Source of the DNA: Amycolatopsis sp. QT-25
GTDB lineage: Bacteria > Actinomycetota > Actinomycetes > Mycobacteriales > Pseudonocardiaceae
Assembly (NCBI RefSeq): GCF_029369745.1
Contig: NZ_CP120210.1
Coordinates: 3,720,001-3,784,000, forward strand
Length of the DNA stretch: 64,000 nt
Reading direction: 5' to 3'
Part shown: positions 56,147 through 64,000 of the stretch, piece after piece
How the letters are laid out: every line of letters starts with the position of its first letter
How positions within the stretch are numbered: the first letter of the stretch is position 1
Notes under the pieces: model-generated
Told to the model about the DNA's origin: nothing
The model's database searches: none
The model's input: only the letters and a program-made list of their open reading frames with translations
Position numbers and translations under genes: made by a program

Positions 56147-57387
56147 AACCGTTGAGAGAACCCGCCTTCGCGCGGCTGTGGATCGCTGCCTTCTTCTCCG
56201 AGACCGCCGAGTGGATGCTGCAGATCGCGTTGCCGGTGTTCGTCTTCCAGGCGACCGGTTCGGCGGCCACCACGGCGTTGAGCATCGTTCTCGGCCTGGT
56301 GCCCGCGGTGCTGCTCAGCCCGGTCGCCGGGGTGATCGCGGATCGCTGGAACCGGCGGCTGGTGCTGTGCGTGGTGTGCGCGGGGCAGGCGTTCGTGGCG
56401 CTGCCGCTGCTGTTCGTCGCGTCCGGCGGTCCGGTGTACGTGCTCTACGCGGTGATGGCCGCGCAAGCGGGTCTGGCCTCGTTGTTCGAGCCGGCCCGCA
56501 ACGCGCTCGTGCCCGAACTGGTCACCCCCGGGGAACTGGTGGGTGCCAACGGTCTGATGAGCATCAACGGCAGCGTCGCTCGCCTCGTCGGCGGCTGGGC
56601 GGGCGGTCTTCTGCTCGGGTCCGGCGGCCTGGGCCGGGTCGTGGTGGTTTATCTCGGCGTGCTGGTGATCGGTGCGGCCCTGCTGGCGCGCCCGTTTCCG
56701 CGCGTCGCCGCGCCGAAAGCGGCAGGACCGCACGAACCGGTGTTGCGAGCCTGGATCGACGGGCTTCGCGAGATCGGCCGCGAAGGACGTCTTCGCCTCG
56801 CCGGGGTCGTCGTGGTGCTGACGTCACTGGCGCAAGGGATGTTCCTGGTGCTGTTCGTGGTCTTCGTACTCGACATCCTCGACGGCACCGAAGGCGACGT
56901 CGGCCTGCTGCGCGGTGTGCAGGCGCTCGGCGGGCTGGCCGCGGGGTTCGCCGTCGCCACCGTCGCCCGCAAGGTCGCGCCGGCCGCCTTGCTCGGCTGG
57001 GGCGGGCTCGCGCTCGGTCTGCTGTCGGTGGTGATCTGGAACCTGCCCGCGCTCACCGTGTCACTGCCGCTGGGTGTCTTCGTCGGACTCTTCGGCCTGG
57101 TCGGCGCTCCGGGGGTGCTCGCCGGTTCCGGGCTGCTCTCCCTGGTACAGACGACCGCTTCCCCCGCACGGTCCGGCCGCGTGCTGAGCACGGTGTTCGC
57201 CGGCACGGCGGGGTTCACGGCGCTGGGCGCGCTGCTGACGGGCGCACTGGTGACCGTGCTGGGCACCGGGGTGCTGCTGAACGTCCAGGCGGGGCTGCAC
57301 ATCGTCTCGGCGTTGGTCGTGCTGGGCGTGTCGGCGACCGGCAGGCCGCGTCGTGACGCGGTCTCGGCGGTTCCCCGGTCCGAGTGA
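56143..57387 (+). CDS. MFS transporter, EntS/MFS_3-like exporter
   Basis: A membrane protein of 414 residues with 12 predicted segments, beginning EPAFARLWIAAFFSETAEWM, a common start of the MFS_3/EntS group. IADRWNRRLVLCVVCAGQAF is motif A and NALVPELVTPGELVGANGL the conserved loop. Members export siderophores, macrolides and other compounds, so the substrate is open. Translation is coupled to the ArsR-type gene upstream, which probably controls it by autoregulation. Confidence 0.87.
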   Translation: MKPLREPAFARLWIAAFFSETAEWMLQIALPVFVFQATGSAATTALSIVLGLVPAVLLSPVAGVIADRWNRRLVLCVVCAGQAFVALPLLFVASGGPVYVLYAVMAAQAGLASLFEPARNALVPELVTPGELVGANGLMSINGSVARLVGGWAGGLLLGSGGLGRVVVVYLGVLVIGAALLARPFPRVAAPKAAGPHEPVLRAWIDGLREIGREGRLRLAGVVVVLTSLAQGMFLVLFVVFVLDILDGTEGDVGLLRGVQALGGLAAGFAVATVARKVAPAALLGWGGLALGLLSVVIWNLPALTVSLPLGVFVGLFGLVGAPGVLAGSGLLSLVQTTASPARSGRVLSTVFAGTAGFTALGALLTGALVTVLGTGVLLNVQAGLHIVSALVVLGVSATGRPRRDAVSAVPRSE

Positions 57388-57402
57388 AGCTACGGTGGTG
57401 GA

Positions 57403-58227
57403 GTGCCGCATCTCTTCGCCACCAGCGATCTCCACGTCACCCATGAGGGCAACGCCCCGCTCGTCGACGAGGTCGTCCCCCGGACCCCGGACGATTGGCT
57501 GCTCGTGGTCGGCGACGTCGCCGAACGCGCCGAATCGGTGATCGGGGTGCTCAAGACCCTGCGCGAACGTTTCGCGAAGGTCGTCTGGGTCCCCGGCAAC
57601 CACGAACTGTGGACCACCCAGAAGGACGAATGTCAGCTACGGGGCCAGCCGCGCTACGAGCATCTGGTCGAGCGCTGCCGGGAGATCGACGTCCTCACCC
57701 CGGAAGACCCGTATCCGGTGTGGGAGCACCAGGACAAACCACTGACGATCGCCCCGCTGTTCGTGCTGTACGACTACAGCTGGCGGACCCCCGCGGCCGA
57801 CGGGCTGCCGATGCCGGCGGCCATCGAGCAGGCGCGCGAGGCGGGTGTGCTCTGCACGGACGAGTTCTTCCTGCACCCCGATCCGTATCCGAGCAGGCAG
57901 GCCTGGTGCGCCGACCGGGTGAAGATCAGCACGGAACGGCTGGAGGCGATCCCCGAGGACCACGGAACGATCCTCATGTCGCACTGGCCACTGCACCGCC
58001 ACCCGACCGAGCCCCTGTACTTCCCGGAATTCGCGCTGTGGTGCGGGACGACCGAGACCGAGGACTGGCACCTGCGCTTCCGGGCGGAGGTCGCCGTCTA
58101 CGGGCACCTGCACATCCCGCGCTCGACGGAGGCGGACGGCGTGCGGTTCGAAGAGGTCTCGCTCGGCTATCCGCGCGAGTGGCGGAAGCGGTCGCGGGGG
58201 CCGATCCCGCTGCGGCGCATCTTCTGA
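57403..58227 (+). CDS. Calcineurin-like metallophosphoesterase
   Basis: A cytosolic enzyme of 274 residues. All five metal-binding blocks are present: SDLHVTHEGN, VVGDVAE, VWVPGNHE, MSHWPLHRH and YGHLHIP. The length is short, with one extra loop (KDECQLRGQPRYEHLVERCR). The substrate may be a phosphomonoester or diester. GTG 57403 is 15 bases after the MFS stop, so it may be read through from that operon, but function need not be linked. A hairpin follows. Confidence 0.88.
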   Translation: MPHLFATSDLHVTHEGNAPLVDEVVPRTPDDWLLVVGDVAERAESVIGVLKTLRERFAKVVWVPGNHELWTTQKDECQLRGQPRYEHLVERCREIDVLTPEDPYPVWEHQDKPLTIAPLFVLYDYSWRTPAADGLPMPAAIEQAREAGVLCTDEFFLHPDPYPSRQAWCADRVKISTERLEAIPEDHGTILMSHWPLHRHPTEPLYFPEFALWCGTTETEDWHLRFRAEVAVYGHLHIPRSTEADGVRFEEVSLGYPREWRKRSRGPIPLRRIF

Positions 58228-58347
58228 CGCCTAGTGAGTGTCCAGGACGGTTCCGATCTCTGTTCAACGGTCTGAATCCTCCCCACTCGACCGCCTGAGC
58301 CCGATCAAGGCCGGAGCCCGGACCGTGGAGGAACATGAGACGACCGA

Positions 58348-58402
58348 GTCCGTGAAGGCCTCCTTGAGAGACCCAGAGTCCCTCAAGGAGGCCTTCACGG
58401 AC
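58348..58402. terminator. Hairpin between the phosphoesterase and the PAC2 gene
   Basis: Perfect 21-bp arms (GTCCGTGAAGGCCTCCTTG.. and complement) enclose a 13-base loop. Shares GTGAAGGCC with the GAAGG family. No U tract. Confidence 0.87.
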
Positions 58403-58467
58403 CGGGCTGGAGACCTACCGCGGCCAGAATTCACGTAGGTACCCGAGAGAGATACGAGACCGCGCGC

Positions 58468-59367
58468 TCAGCCTCGTCCGGGGCCGTCCTGACCGGGGCG
58501 CCGCCGCCGCAGGTACCGCTCGAACTCGGCCGCGATCTTGTCCCCGCTCACGTCGTCCAGCGTGAACTCGGTCTCCGCGTCACCGCGCTCCTCGAGCCCC
58601 CGGACGTACTCGCTGATCTCCTCGTCCTCTTCGGCCATCTCGGTGACCGTCCGCTGCCACTCCTCGGCCTGCTCGGGAAGCGCGCCGAGCGGGATCTCGA
58701 CGTCGAGGACGTCCTCGAGTTTGTGCAGCAGCGCGAGTGTGGCCTTGGGCGACGGCGGATGCGAGACGTAGTGCGGCACGGCCGCCCAGATCGACACCGC
58801 CGGGACGCCCGCCTGCACGCAGTAGTCCTGCAGGACGCCGACGATGCCGGTCGGCCCCTGATAGTTGTTCAGTTCCAGGCCGAACTGCGAAGCCGTGTCT
58901 TTGTCATACGCCGTCCCGGTGACCGGGACGGGCCGGGTGTGCGCGGTGTCGGCCAGGAGCGCGCCGAGGGTGACGACGGTGACGACGTCCAGTTGCTGGA
59001 TGTACTCCAGCAGTTCGGCGCAGAAGGCCCGCCAGCGCATGTTCGGTTCGGGGCCCTGGACCAGCACGATGTCCCGGCTGATGCCCTCCGGGCGGCACAC
59101 GGAGAGCCGCGTGGTCGGCCAGTCGACCCTCCGGGTGACGCCGTCCACCATGCGTACGGTCGGTCTGCTGACCTGGAAGTCGTAGTACTCGTCCGGACTC
59201 AGCTCGCTCAGCGGTGTCGCATCCCAGTTGAGCTGGAGATGCTCGACCGCCCGGCTGGCCGCGTCACCTGCGTCGTTCCATCCTTCGAAAGCGACGATCA
59301 TGATGGGCTTGGTGTCATCCGGGTGGTCGCGGCCGGGCCGCTGGGTCTCGTCGACGGGCTCACTCAC
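58468..59367 (-). CDS. PAC2-family protein
   Basis: A protein of 299 residues. The PAC2 domain covers ~20-240: MIVAFEGWNDAGDAASRAVE, IVLVQGPEPNMRWRAFCAEL, VVTVVTLGALLADTAHTRPV and GIVGVLQDYCVQAGVPAVSI. The acidic C-terminal ~60 residues include EEDEEISEYVRGLEE. PAC2 proteins include proteasome assembly chaperone 2 in eukaryotes; actinobacterial members are linked to the proteasome only by analogy. It lies between mshC and hisE/hisG, the same relative order I recall from Mycobacterium. GTG 59367 is the start. Confidence 0.88.
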   Translation of the reverse strand: MSEPVDETQRPGRDHPDDTKPIMIVAFEGWNDAGDAASRAVEHLQLNWDATPLSELSPDEYYDFQVSRPTVRMVDGVTRRVDWPTTRLSVCRPEGISRDIVLVQGPEPNMRWRAFCAELLEYIQQLDVVTVVTLGALLADTAHTRPVPVTGTAYDKDTASQFGLELNNYQGPTGIVGVLQDYCVQAGVPAVSIWAAVPHYVSHPPSPKATLALLHKLEDVLDVEIPLGALPEQAEEWQRTVTEMAEEDEEISEYVRGLEERGDAETEFTLDDVSGDKIAAEFERYLRRRRPGQDGPGRG

Positions 59368-59545
59368 CGGACCAGCCTACGACCAGACGGCCGTGCGGCG
59401 TCGGGCGTGTCCGGTGGCGTTTCGTCGTGACGAACCGCACGGAGCCGACGTAATGCGGCATTTCGGGCGACGACCGCGGCGCCGACGTGAATCGGTCTCG
59501 GCTACCGTGGGCCCCGAAAGGTCCATCAGATCGTGAGGGGGAGCC

Positions 59546-60226
59546 GTGACCGAACCGTCCACACCGGACGGACTCGCCGCCGTGCTGTGGGATATGGACG
59601 GCACGCTGGTCGACTCGGAGAAGCTGTGGGACGTCGCGCTCTACGAGACCGTCGAAACCCTCGGCGGCACACTGACCGGGCAACAGCGCCTGAGTCTCGT
59701 CGGGTCCAATATGGACGACACGGCCGCGTTCCTGCTCGAAGTGTGCGCCAAACCCGTCACCCCGGAGTCGATCGCGGAGATGGGGAAGTGGATCCGCGAG
59801 CGCACGGCCAACCTCTTCGACGGCCCGCTCCCGTGGCGCCCCGGCGCGCGGGAACTGCTCGAACTGTTGCGCGCCAACGGCGTCCCGATGGCGCTGGTCA
59901 CCTCCACCGAACGGTCGCTGACCGAACTCGCGCTCGACACCATCGGCCGCGAGTACTTCGCCGCCACCGTCTGCGGTGACGAGGTCGATGGTCTGAACAA
60001 GCCGGACGCCAGGCCGTATCAGCTGGCCGCGGAGCTGCTGGGAGTACCGGCATCCCGCTGTGTCGCGATCGAGGATTCACCGCCGGGCGCGGCTTCCGCG
60101 GTCGCGGCGGGCTGCACGGTGGTGGTGATCCCGAACGACGTCGACGTCGCACCGGGAGAGCGGCGGGTGTTCCGTTCCTCGCTGGTCGGGCTCGACGTGC
60201 CCGCGCTGACCGCGCTCCTGCCCTGA
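59546..60226 (+). CDS. HAD-superfamily phosphatase, beta-phosphoglucomutase-like
   Basis: A hydrolase of 226 residues. Motif I AVLWDMDGTLVDSEK, cap domain ~20-90, motif II VTSTERS, Lys in GLNKPDARPY and motif IV AIEDSPPGAASAVAAGC. It belongs to the GPH/beta-PGM subgroup that cleaves small phosphomonoesters; the substrate is not readable. GTG 59546 follows GAGGGGGAG. In many actinobacteria a similar HAD gene lies just before hisE, as here with two DNA-repair genes in between. Confidence 0.88.
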   Translation: MTEPSTPDGLAAVLWDMDGTLVDSEKLWDVALYETVETLGGTLTGQQRLSLVGSNMDDTAAFLLEVCAKPVTPESIAEMGKWIRERTANLFDGPLPWRPGARELLELLRANGVPMALVTSTERSLTELALDTIGREYFAATVCGDEVDGLNKPDARPYQLAAELLGVPASRCVAIEDSPPGAASAVAAGCTVVVIPNDVDVAPGERRVFRSSLVGLDVPALTALLP

Positions 60227-60282
60227 CCGCCATGTCGCATTTCCGCTAGACCGCGGCCCGTGCGGTCGGCGATGCTGACCGG

Positions 60283-61746
60283 GTGCATGAGGATTTCGAG
60301 CGCTGTGTCCGCGCGGTCCAGGCGAAGGACGCCCGGTTCGACGGCTGGTTCTTCACCGCCGTCCTGACGACGCGGATCTACTGCCGGGCGAGCTGCCCGG
60401 TCGTCCCGCCCAAACCGGAGAACATGTCGTTCTATCCGAGCGCGGCCGCCGCACAGGAGGCCGGGTTCCGGGCCTGCAAACGGTGCCGTCCGGACGCCAG
60501 CCCCGGTTCACCGCAGTGGAACGAGCGCGCGGACCTGGTGGCCAGGGCGATGCGGCTGATCGCCGACGGCGTCGTCGACACCGACGGGGTGCGCGGTTTG
60601 GCCGCCCGGCTCGGCTACAGCGTCCGGCAGGTGGAGCGGCACGTGCGCGCCGAACTGGGCGCCGGCCCGCTCAGCCTCGCCCGTGCGCAACGCGCGCAGA
60701 CGGCGCGGCTGCTGATCGAGACGACCGGCCTGTCGATGATCGACGTCGCCCTCGCGGCGGGGTTCGGCAGCGTCCGCACCTTCAACGACACCGTCCGCGA
60801 GGTCTTCGCGTTGTCTCCGACCGAACTGCGGGCCAGGGTCCGTACCGAGCCGTCGACCGCGCCCGGGACGCTGAATCTGCGCCTGCCGTATCGGAAGCCG
60901 CTGTTCCCGGACAACCTGTTCGGCCATCTGGTCGCGACCGGGGTCCCCGGCGTCGAGGAATGGCGTGACGGCGCGTACCGCCGGACGCTGCGGCTTCCGC
61001 ACGGCCCCGCCATCGTCGCCCTCAGCCCGGAAGACGGCTACATCGGCTGCCGTCTCTCGCTCTCGGACCTGCGTGACCTCCCGACCGCGATCAGCCGTTG
61101 CCGCCGCCTGCTCGACCTCGACGCCGACCCGGTCGCGGTCGACGACGCGCTGGCCGGGGACCGGCTGCTCGGGCCGCTCGTGGCCGCCGCGCCGGGCAGG
61201 CGGGTACCGAGGACGGTCGACGGTGACGAATTCGCCGTCCGGGCCGTGCTGGGCCAGCAGGTGTCCACCGCCGCCGCCCGCACCCACGCCGCCCGGCTGG
61301 TCCTCGCGCACGGCGACCCCGTCGACGATCCGGACGGCGGCCTCACCCACGTGTTCCCCGACGCGGCCGCGCTGGCGGAGATCGACCCGGAAAGCCTCGC
61401 GATGCCGCAAAGCCGCAAACGGACCCTGCTCGGCCTCGTCGCCGAACTGAACGACGGTGGACTCGACCTCGGCGCGGGAAGCGACTGGCAGCAGACCCGG
61501 GAGAGGCTGCACGCGCTGCCCGGCTTCGGCCCGTGGACCGTCGAGAGCATCGCGATGCGCTCGCTCGGCGACCCGGACGCCTTCCTCCCGACCGACCTCG
61601 GCGTCAAGATCGCCGCGAAAGGGTTCGGGCTCGGCCCGGCCGCGTTCGCCGCCCACGCCGAACACTGGCGCCCGTGGCGCGCCTACGCCGTTCAGCACCT
61701 CTGGGCGACCGGAGACCACCCGATCAACCGCCTGCCCGCAGCCTGA
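60283..61746 (+). CDS. Ada-type regulator fused to AlkA DNA glycosylase
   Basis: A 487-residue fusion protein. The N-terminal Ada zinc domain keeps all four cysteines (Cys34, Cys38, Cys65, Cys68); Cys38 would accept methyl groups from phosphotriesters. An AraC-type HTH follows (~75-180, [20 protein letters not shown]). AlkA covers ~195-485: the helix-hairpin-helix is [20 protein letters not shown], and the catalytic Asp is in FLPTDLGV. It senses methylation, activates transcription and removes alkylated bases. GTG 60283. Ogt follows after 16 bases, so the pair is an alkylation-repair unit. Confidence 0.93.
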   Translation: MHEDFERCVRAVQAKDARFDGWFFTAVLTTRIYCRASCPVVPPKPENMSFYPSAAAAQEAGFRACKRCRPDASPGSPQWNERADLVARAMRLIADGVVDTDGVRGLAARLGYSVRQVERHVRAELGAGPLSLARAQRAQTARLLIETTGLSMIDVALAAGFGSVRTFNDTVREVFALSPTELRARVRTEPSTAPGTLNLRLPYRKPLFPDNLFGHLVATGVPGVEEWRDGAYRRTLRLPHGPAIVALSPEDGYIGCRLSLSDLRDLPTAISRCRRLLDLDADPVAVDDALAGDRLLGPLVAAAPGRRVPRTVDGDEFAVRAVLGQQVSTAAARTHAARLVLAHGDPVDDPDGGLTHVFPDAAALAEIDPESLAMPQSRKRTLLGLVAELNDGGLDLGAGSDWQQTRERLHALPGFGPWTVESIAMRSLGDPDAFLPTDLGVKIAAKGFGLGPAAFAAHAEHWRPWRAYAVQHLWATGDHPINRLPAA

Positions 61747-61762
61747 AGTGCAGAGGAACGCC

Positions 61763-62254
61763 ATGCGCACGCACACCGTCATCGACAGCCCGTACGACAA
61801 GCTGACCCTGGTCGCGGACGGCGAAAGCCTCTGCGGGGTGTACATGGTCCAGCAGCGGCACCGTCCGCTCGAGGAGAGCTTCGGCCATCCGGATCCGGGC
61901 TCGCCGATCTTCGTCGACACCGAGAGGCAGCTTGAGGAGTACTTCGCCGGCCGGCGGAAGGATTTCGATCTCCCGCTGAGCTTCGGCGGCACCGCGTTCC
62001 AGCGGATGGTCTGGGAGGGGCTGCTCGAGATCCCGTATGGCGAGACGGTCTCCTACGGCAGGCTCGCCCACCGGCTCGGCAGGCCCACCGCGTCGCGCGC
62101 GGTCGGGCTCGCGAACGGCAAGAACCCGATCAGCATCATCGTGCCGTGCCATCGCGTGATCGGTTCCACCGGCGATCTCACCGGTTACGGCGGCGGGGTC
62201 GAACGGAAGCGGCACCTGCTCGATTTCGAGCGCGGCGGCTCGGTGCTGTTCTGA
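61763..62254 (+). CDS. ogt: Methylated-DNA-protein-cysteine methyltransferase
   Basis: A suicide repair protein of 163 residues that moves the methyl group of O6-methylguanine to its own Cys129 in [35 protein letters not shown] and [13 protein letters not shown] are the DNA-binding part. The ATG has AGGAA upstream. Its gene lies in the Ada-AlkA operon and is probably induced by it. Confidence 0.95.
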   Translation: MRTHTVIDSPYDKLTLVADGESLCGVYMVQQRHRPLEESFGHPDPGSPIFVDTERQLEEYFAGRRKDFDLPLSFGGTAFQRMVWEGLLEIPYGETVSYGRLAHRLGRPTASRAVGLANGKNPISIIVPCHRVIGSTGDLTGYGGGVERKRHLLDFERGGSVLF

Positions 62255-62326
62255 AGTGTGAAGCGAGCGGCGCCACACCGGCCCGGGGCAGCGCGAGACG
62301 GGCGCGGATGGAAGGATCTCCAGACT

Positions 62327-62590
62327 GTGAAGACCTTCGATGAGCTGTTCGCCGAGCTTGCCGAGCGCGCCCGTACGCGCCCCGATGGTTCCGGCACCGT
62401 CGCCGCGCTGGACGCGGGAGTGCACGCCCAGGGCAAGAAGGTGCTCGAAGAGGCGGGCGAAGTGTGGATCGCCGCCGAGCACGAATCCGACGACAGGCTC
62501 GCGGAGGAGATTTCGCAACTGCTGTACCGCGTACAGGTGCTCATGCTCGGCCGAGGACTGTCGACAGAGGACGTGTACCGGTACCTGTGA
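62327..62590 (+). CDS. hisE: Phosphoribosyl-ATP pyrophosphohydrolase
   Basis: The second step of histidine synthesis, 87 residues. [20 protein letters not shown] begins the helix bundle, and [18 protein letters not shown] holds the acidic metal site. GTG 62327 follows GGAAGGA and gives the usual length. The frame is open upstream from 62258, but that would add an atypical basic extension. hisG starts 32 bases after the stop, so both form an operon. Confidence 0.93.
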   Translation: MKTFDELFAELAERARTRPDGSGTVAALDAGVHAQGKKVLEEAGEVWIAAEHESDDRLAEEISQLLYRVQVLMLGRGLSTEDVYRYL

Positions 62591-62622
62591 CGCGTCCGCG
62601 TCCGGAAAACCAAGGAGAGACA

Positions 62623-63468
62623 ATGTTGCGTGTCGCCGTGCCGAACAAGGGAGCCCTCGCCGCCGCGGCGTCGGAGATGCTCGGAGAGGCCGGCTACCGC
62701 AAGCGCCATGAGGCCCGCGACCTGACCGTGCTGGACACGGTCAACGAGGTCGAGTTCTTCTTCTTGCGTCCCAAGGACATCGCGATCTACGTCGGCTCCG
62801 GCGAGCTGGACCTCGGCATCACCGGCCGCGACCTCGCGCTCGACTCCGGTGCCCCGGTCGAGGAAATCCTCGGCCTCGGCTTCGGCGGCTCCACGTTCCG
62901 CTACGCCGCACCCGCGGGCCGGGACTGGACGGCCCAGGACCTGCACGGCAAGCGGCTCGCGACGTCGTACCCGCGGCTCGTACGCGAGAATCTGAAGCAG
63001 CACGGGGTCGAAGCGGAGGTCATCCGCCTCGACGGCGCCGTCGAGATCTCGATCCAGCTCGGCGTGGCCGACGCCATCGCGGACGTCGTCGAGTCCGGAC
63101 GGTCGTTGCGCCAGCACAACCTCGTGGCCTTCGGTGATCCGATCTGCGTGTCGGAGGCGGTGCTGCTGCAGCGCGCGGGCACCGAGCACACCCGGCCCAA
63201 GGACCAGCTCACGGCCCGGTTGCAGGGTGTCGTCTTCGCCCAGCACTACATGATGCTGGACTACAACTGCCCGCGGTCGCTGCTCGACGCGGCCATCGCC
63301 ATCACGCCGGGTCTCGAGTCGCCGACCGTCGCGCCGCTGGCGGGCGAGGACTGGGTGGCCGTGCGGGCGATGGTGCCGCGCAAGGAGGTCAACCGGATCA
63401 TGGACGAACTCGCCGAGACCGGCGCCAAGGCCGTGCTGGCCTCGGACATCCGGGCCTGCCGCCTCTGA
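62623..63468 (+). CDS. hisG: ATP phosphoribosyltransferase, long form
   Basis: The first, feedback-controlled step of histidine synthesis, 281 residues. [37 protein letters not shown] and the PRPP loop [20 protein letters not shown] are present. The C-terminal ~75 residues form the regulatory domain for histidine inhibition, so no HisZ is needed. The ATG has AAGGAGAG upstream. A perfect 25-bp-arm hairpin follows. Confidence 0.95.
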   Translation: MLRVAVPNKGALAAAASEMLGEAGYRKRHEARDLTVLDTVNEVEFFFLRPKDIAIYVGSGELDLGITGRDLALDSGAPVEEILGLGFGGSTFRYAAPAGRDWTAQDLHGKRLATSYPRLVRENLKQHGVEAEVIRLDGAVEISIQLGVADAIADVVESGRSLRQHNLVAFGDPICVSEAVLLQRAGTEHTRPKDQLTARLQGVVFAQHYMMLDYNCPRSLLDAAIAITPGLESPTVAPLAGEDWVAVRAMVPRKEVNRIMDELAETGAKAVLASDIRACRL

Positions 63469-63482
63469 CCCTCCAGTCACCG

Positions 63483-63539
63483 ACGCTATGAAAGGTCCTT
63501 TCCTTGCGAAATTTGCAAGGAAAGGACCTTTCATAGCGT
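63483..63539. terminator. Long hairpin after hisG
   Basis: Perfect 25-bp arms enclose a 7-base loop. Its arm from GCTATGAAAGGTCC onward is identical over 23 bp with the hairpin at 31596-31650. No U tract. Confidence 0.9.
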
Positions 63540-63542
63540 TGG

Positions 63543-64000
63543 CTAGCGGGGCCGGTTCGGCTTCTTGGGCATGAGGTCGTAGAGCTTCTTGCGGGCCCCG
63601 TTGTCCTTCGCGCTGCGAGTCACCGACACCTCGGTGATGAAATCCTCGAAGACGAAGTCCTCGTCCGCGGGCACGATCGCCGCTGCCGGATGGTTCCGCA
63701 GGTAGCCGTCCAGCGTCTCCGCGATCTCCCGGAACGAGAGCGCCTGCAGGGTTTCCGGCGCGTACGTCGTCACGGGCACGCCGTGGGCCGCGGCCTCGTT
63801 CATCACGACGCCGAGCGGCACGTGCGACAGCATCGGAATCCCGAACGTGTACAACTCCTGCAACGCCGCCGCCGCGTAGTGCGAGATCGGGCGGCGGTAC
63901 AGGCCCGGCACGAGACCGTAGTAGGCGATCGGCGGGCGGCCGACGGTCTGTTCGACGTACCGCACCTGGTCCGCGAGCAGGCGCAGCGCGCGGATGCTCG
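63543..64000 (-). CDS. ParA-family ATPase, 5' partial
   Basis: Only the C-terminal ~151 residues are in the window. The frame is open to the edge, reading RALRLLADQVRYVEQTVGRP. GIPMLSHVPLGVVMNEAAAH, ETLQALSFREIAETLDGYL and a basic tail fit the second half of chromosomal ParA/Soj-like ATPases. The Walker A loop lies outside, so the assignment rests on the C-terminal pattern. It is convergent with hisG and shares the hairpin. Confidence 0.6.
   Translation of the reverse strand, partial: SIRALRLLADQVRYVEQTVGRPPIAYYGLVPGLYRRPISHYAAAALQELYTFGIPMLSHVPLGVVMNEAAAHGVPVTTYAPETLQALSFREIAETLDGYLRNHPAAAIVPADEDFVFEDFITEVSVTRSAKDNGARKKLYDLMPKKPNRPR

Overview
The window is a high-GC actinobacterial chromosome segment, most likely from the Pseudonocardiaceae and probably Amycolatopsis or a close relative. 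This rests on many GTG starts, ergothioneine and mycothiol genes, an EspG/WXG-type cassette, a short-loop InhA, and gene order partly shared with Mycobacterium. No tRNA, rRNA, CRISPR array or insertion-sequence transposase was seen. The genus is inferred from protein style, not from a marker gene.

Layout. 0-8.5 kb: 3' part of gcvP, a SnoaL-like gene divergent from an XRE/MmyB regulator, a membrane-anchored protein, an overlapping trio (two CNNM/CorC membrane proteins plus a protein often labelled 3-methyladenine glycosylase) and a TetR regulator that I identify as AcnR. 8.7-12 kb: a compact ESX-type substrate cassette (small helical protein, DUF3558 lipoprotein, WXG-like Pro/Gly-rich protein, EspG). 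12-19.3 kb: proline iminopeptidase, a scar where a divergent dehydrogenase/LysR pair has lost both 5' ends, the ergothioneine operon egtABCD, and a broken F420-type nitroreductase gene. 19.4-22.8 kb: secreted tripeptidyl-aminopeptidase-like hydrolase, nucleotidyltransferase, and a short MgtC behind a leader with a small ORF. 23-31.6 kb: aconitase, RipA-like NlpC/P60 hydrolase, MobA-like protein, MoxR, DUF58 and VWA genes. 31.6-40.1 kb: TrmL-like methyltransferase, PhoD, thioesterase, secreted hydrolase, and a one-strand unit of MHS transporter, response regulator, histidine kinase and TAXI binding lipoprotein. 40.2-45.1 kb: fabG, inhA, a SnoaL remnant, an efflux pump with its TetR regulator, and hemH. 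45.3-51.8 kb: TetR/hydrolase/membrane-protein unit, an unknown gene, and a second AAA+/VWA pair. 51.9-64 kb: mshC, MarR plus ABC-F ATPase, ArsR plus MFS pump, metallophosphoesterase, PAC2 protein, HAD phosphatase, Ada-AlkA, Ogt, hisE, hisG and a ParA-like partial gene.

How it fits together. The order acnR-acn-ripA-moxR-DUF58-VWA-fabG-inhA-hemH matches the mycobacterial chromosome as I remember it, but is opened here at three points by accessory DNA. The aconitase regulator and its target are now 14.5 kb apart, yet each has an upstream site fitting the AcnR consensus. Two low-molecular-weight thiol systems (ergothioneine, mycothiol) share the window. Thirteen strong intergenic hairpins, several almost identical in sequence, mostly close convergent gene pairs. 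Several regulator/target pairs carry clear inverted-repeat operators. Three decayed loci show that the accessory islands are still being reshaped.
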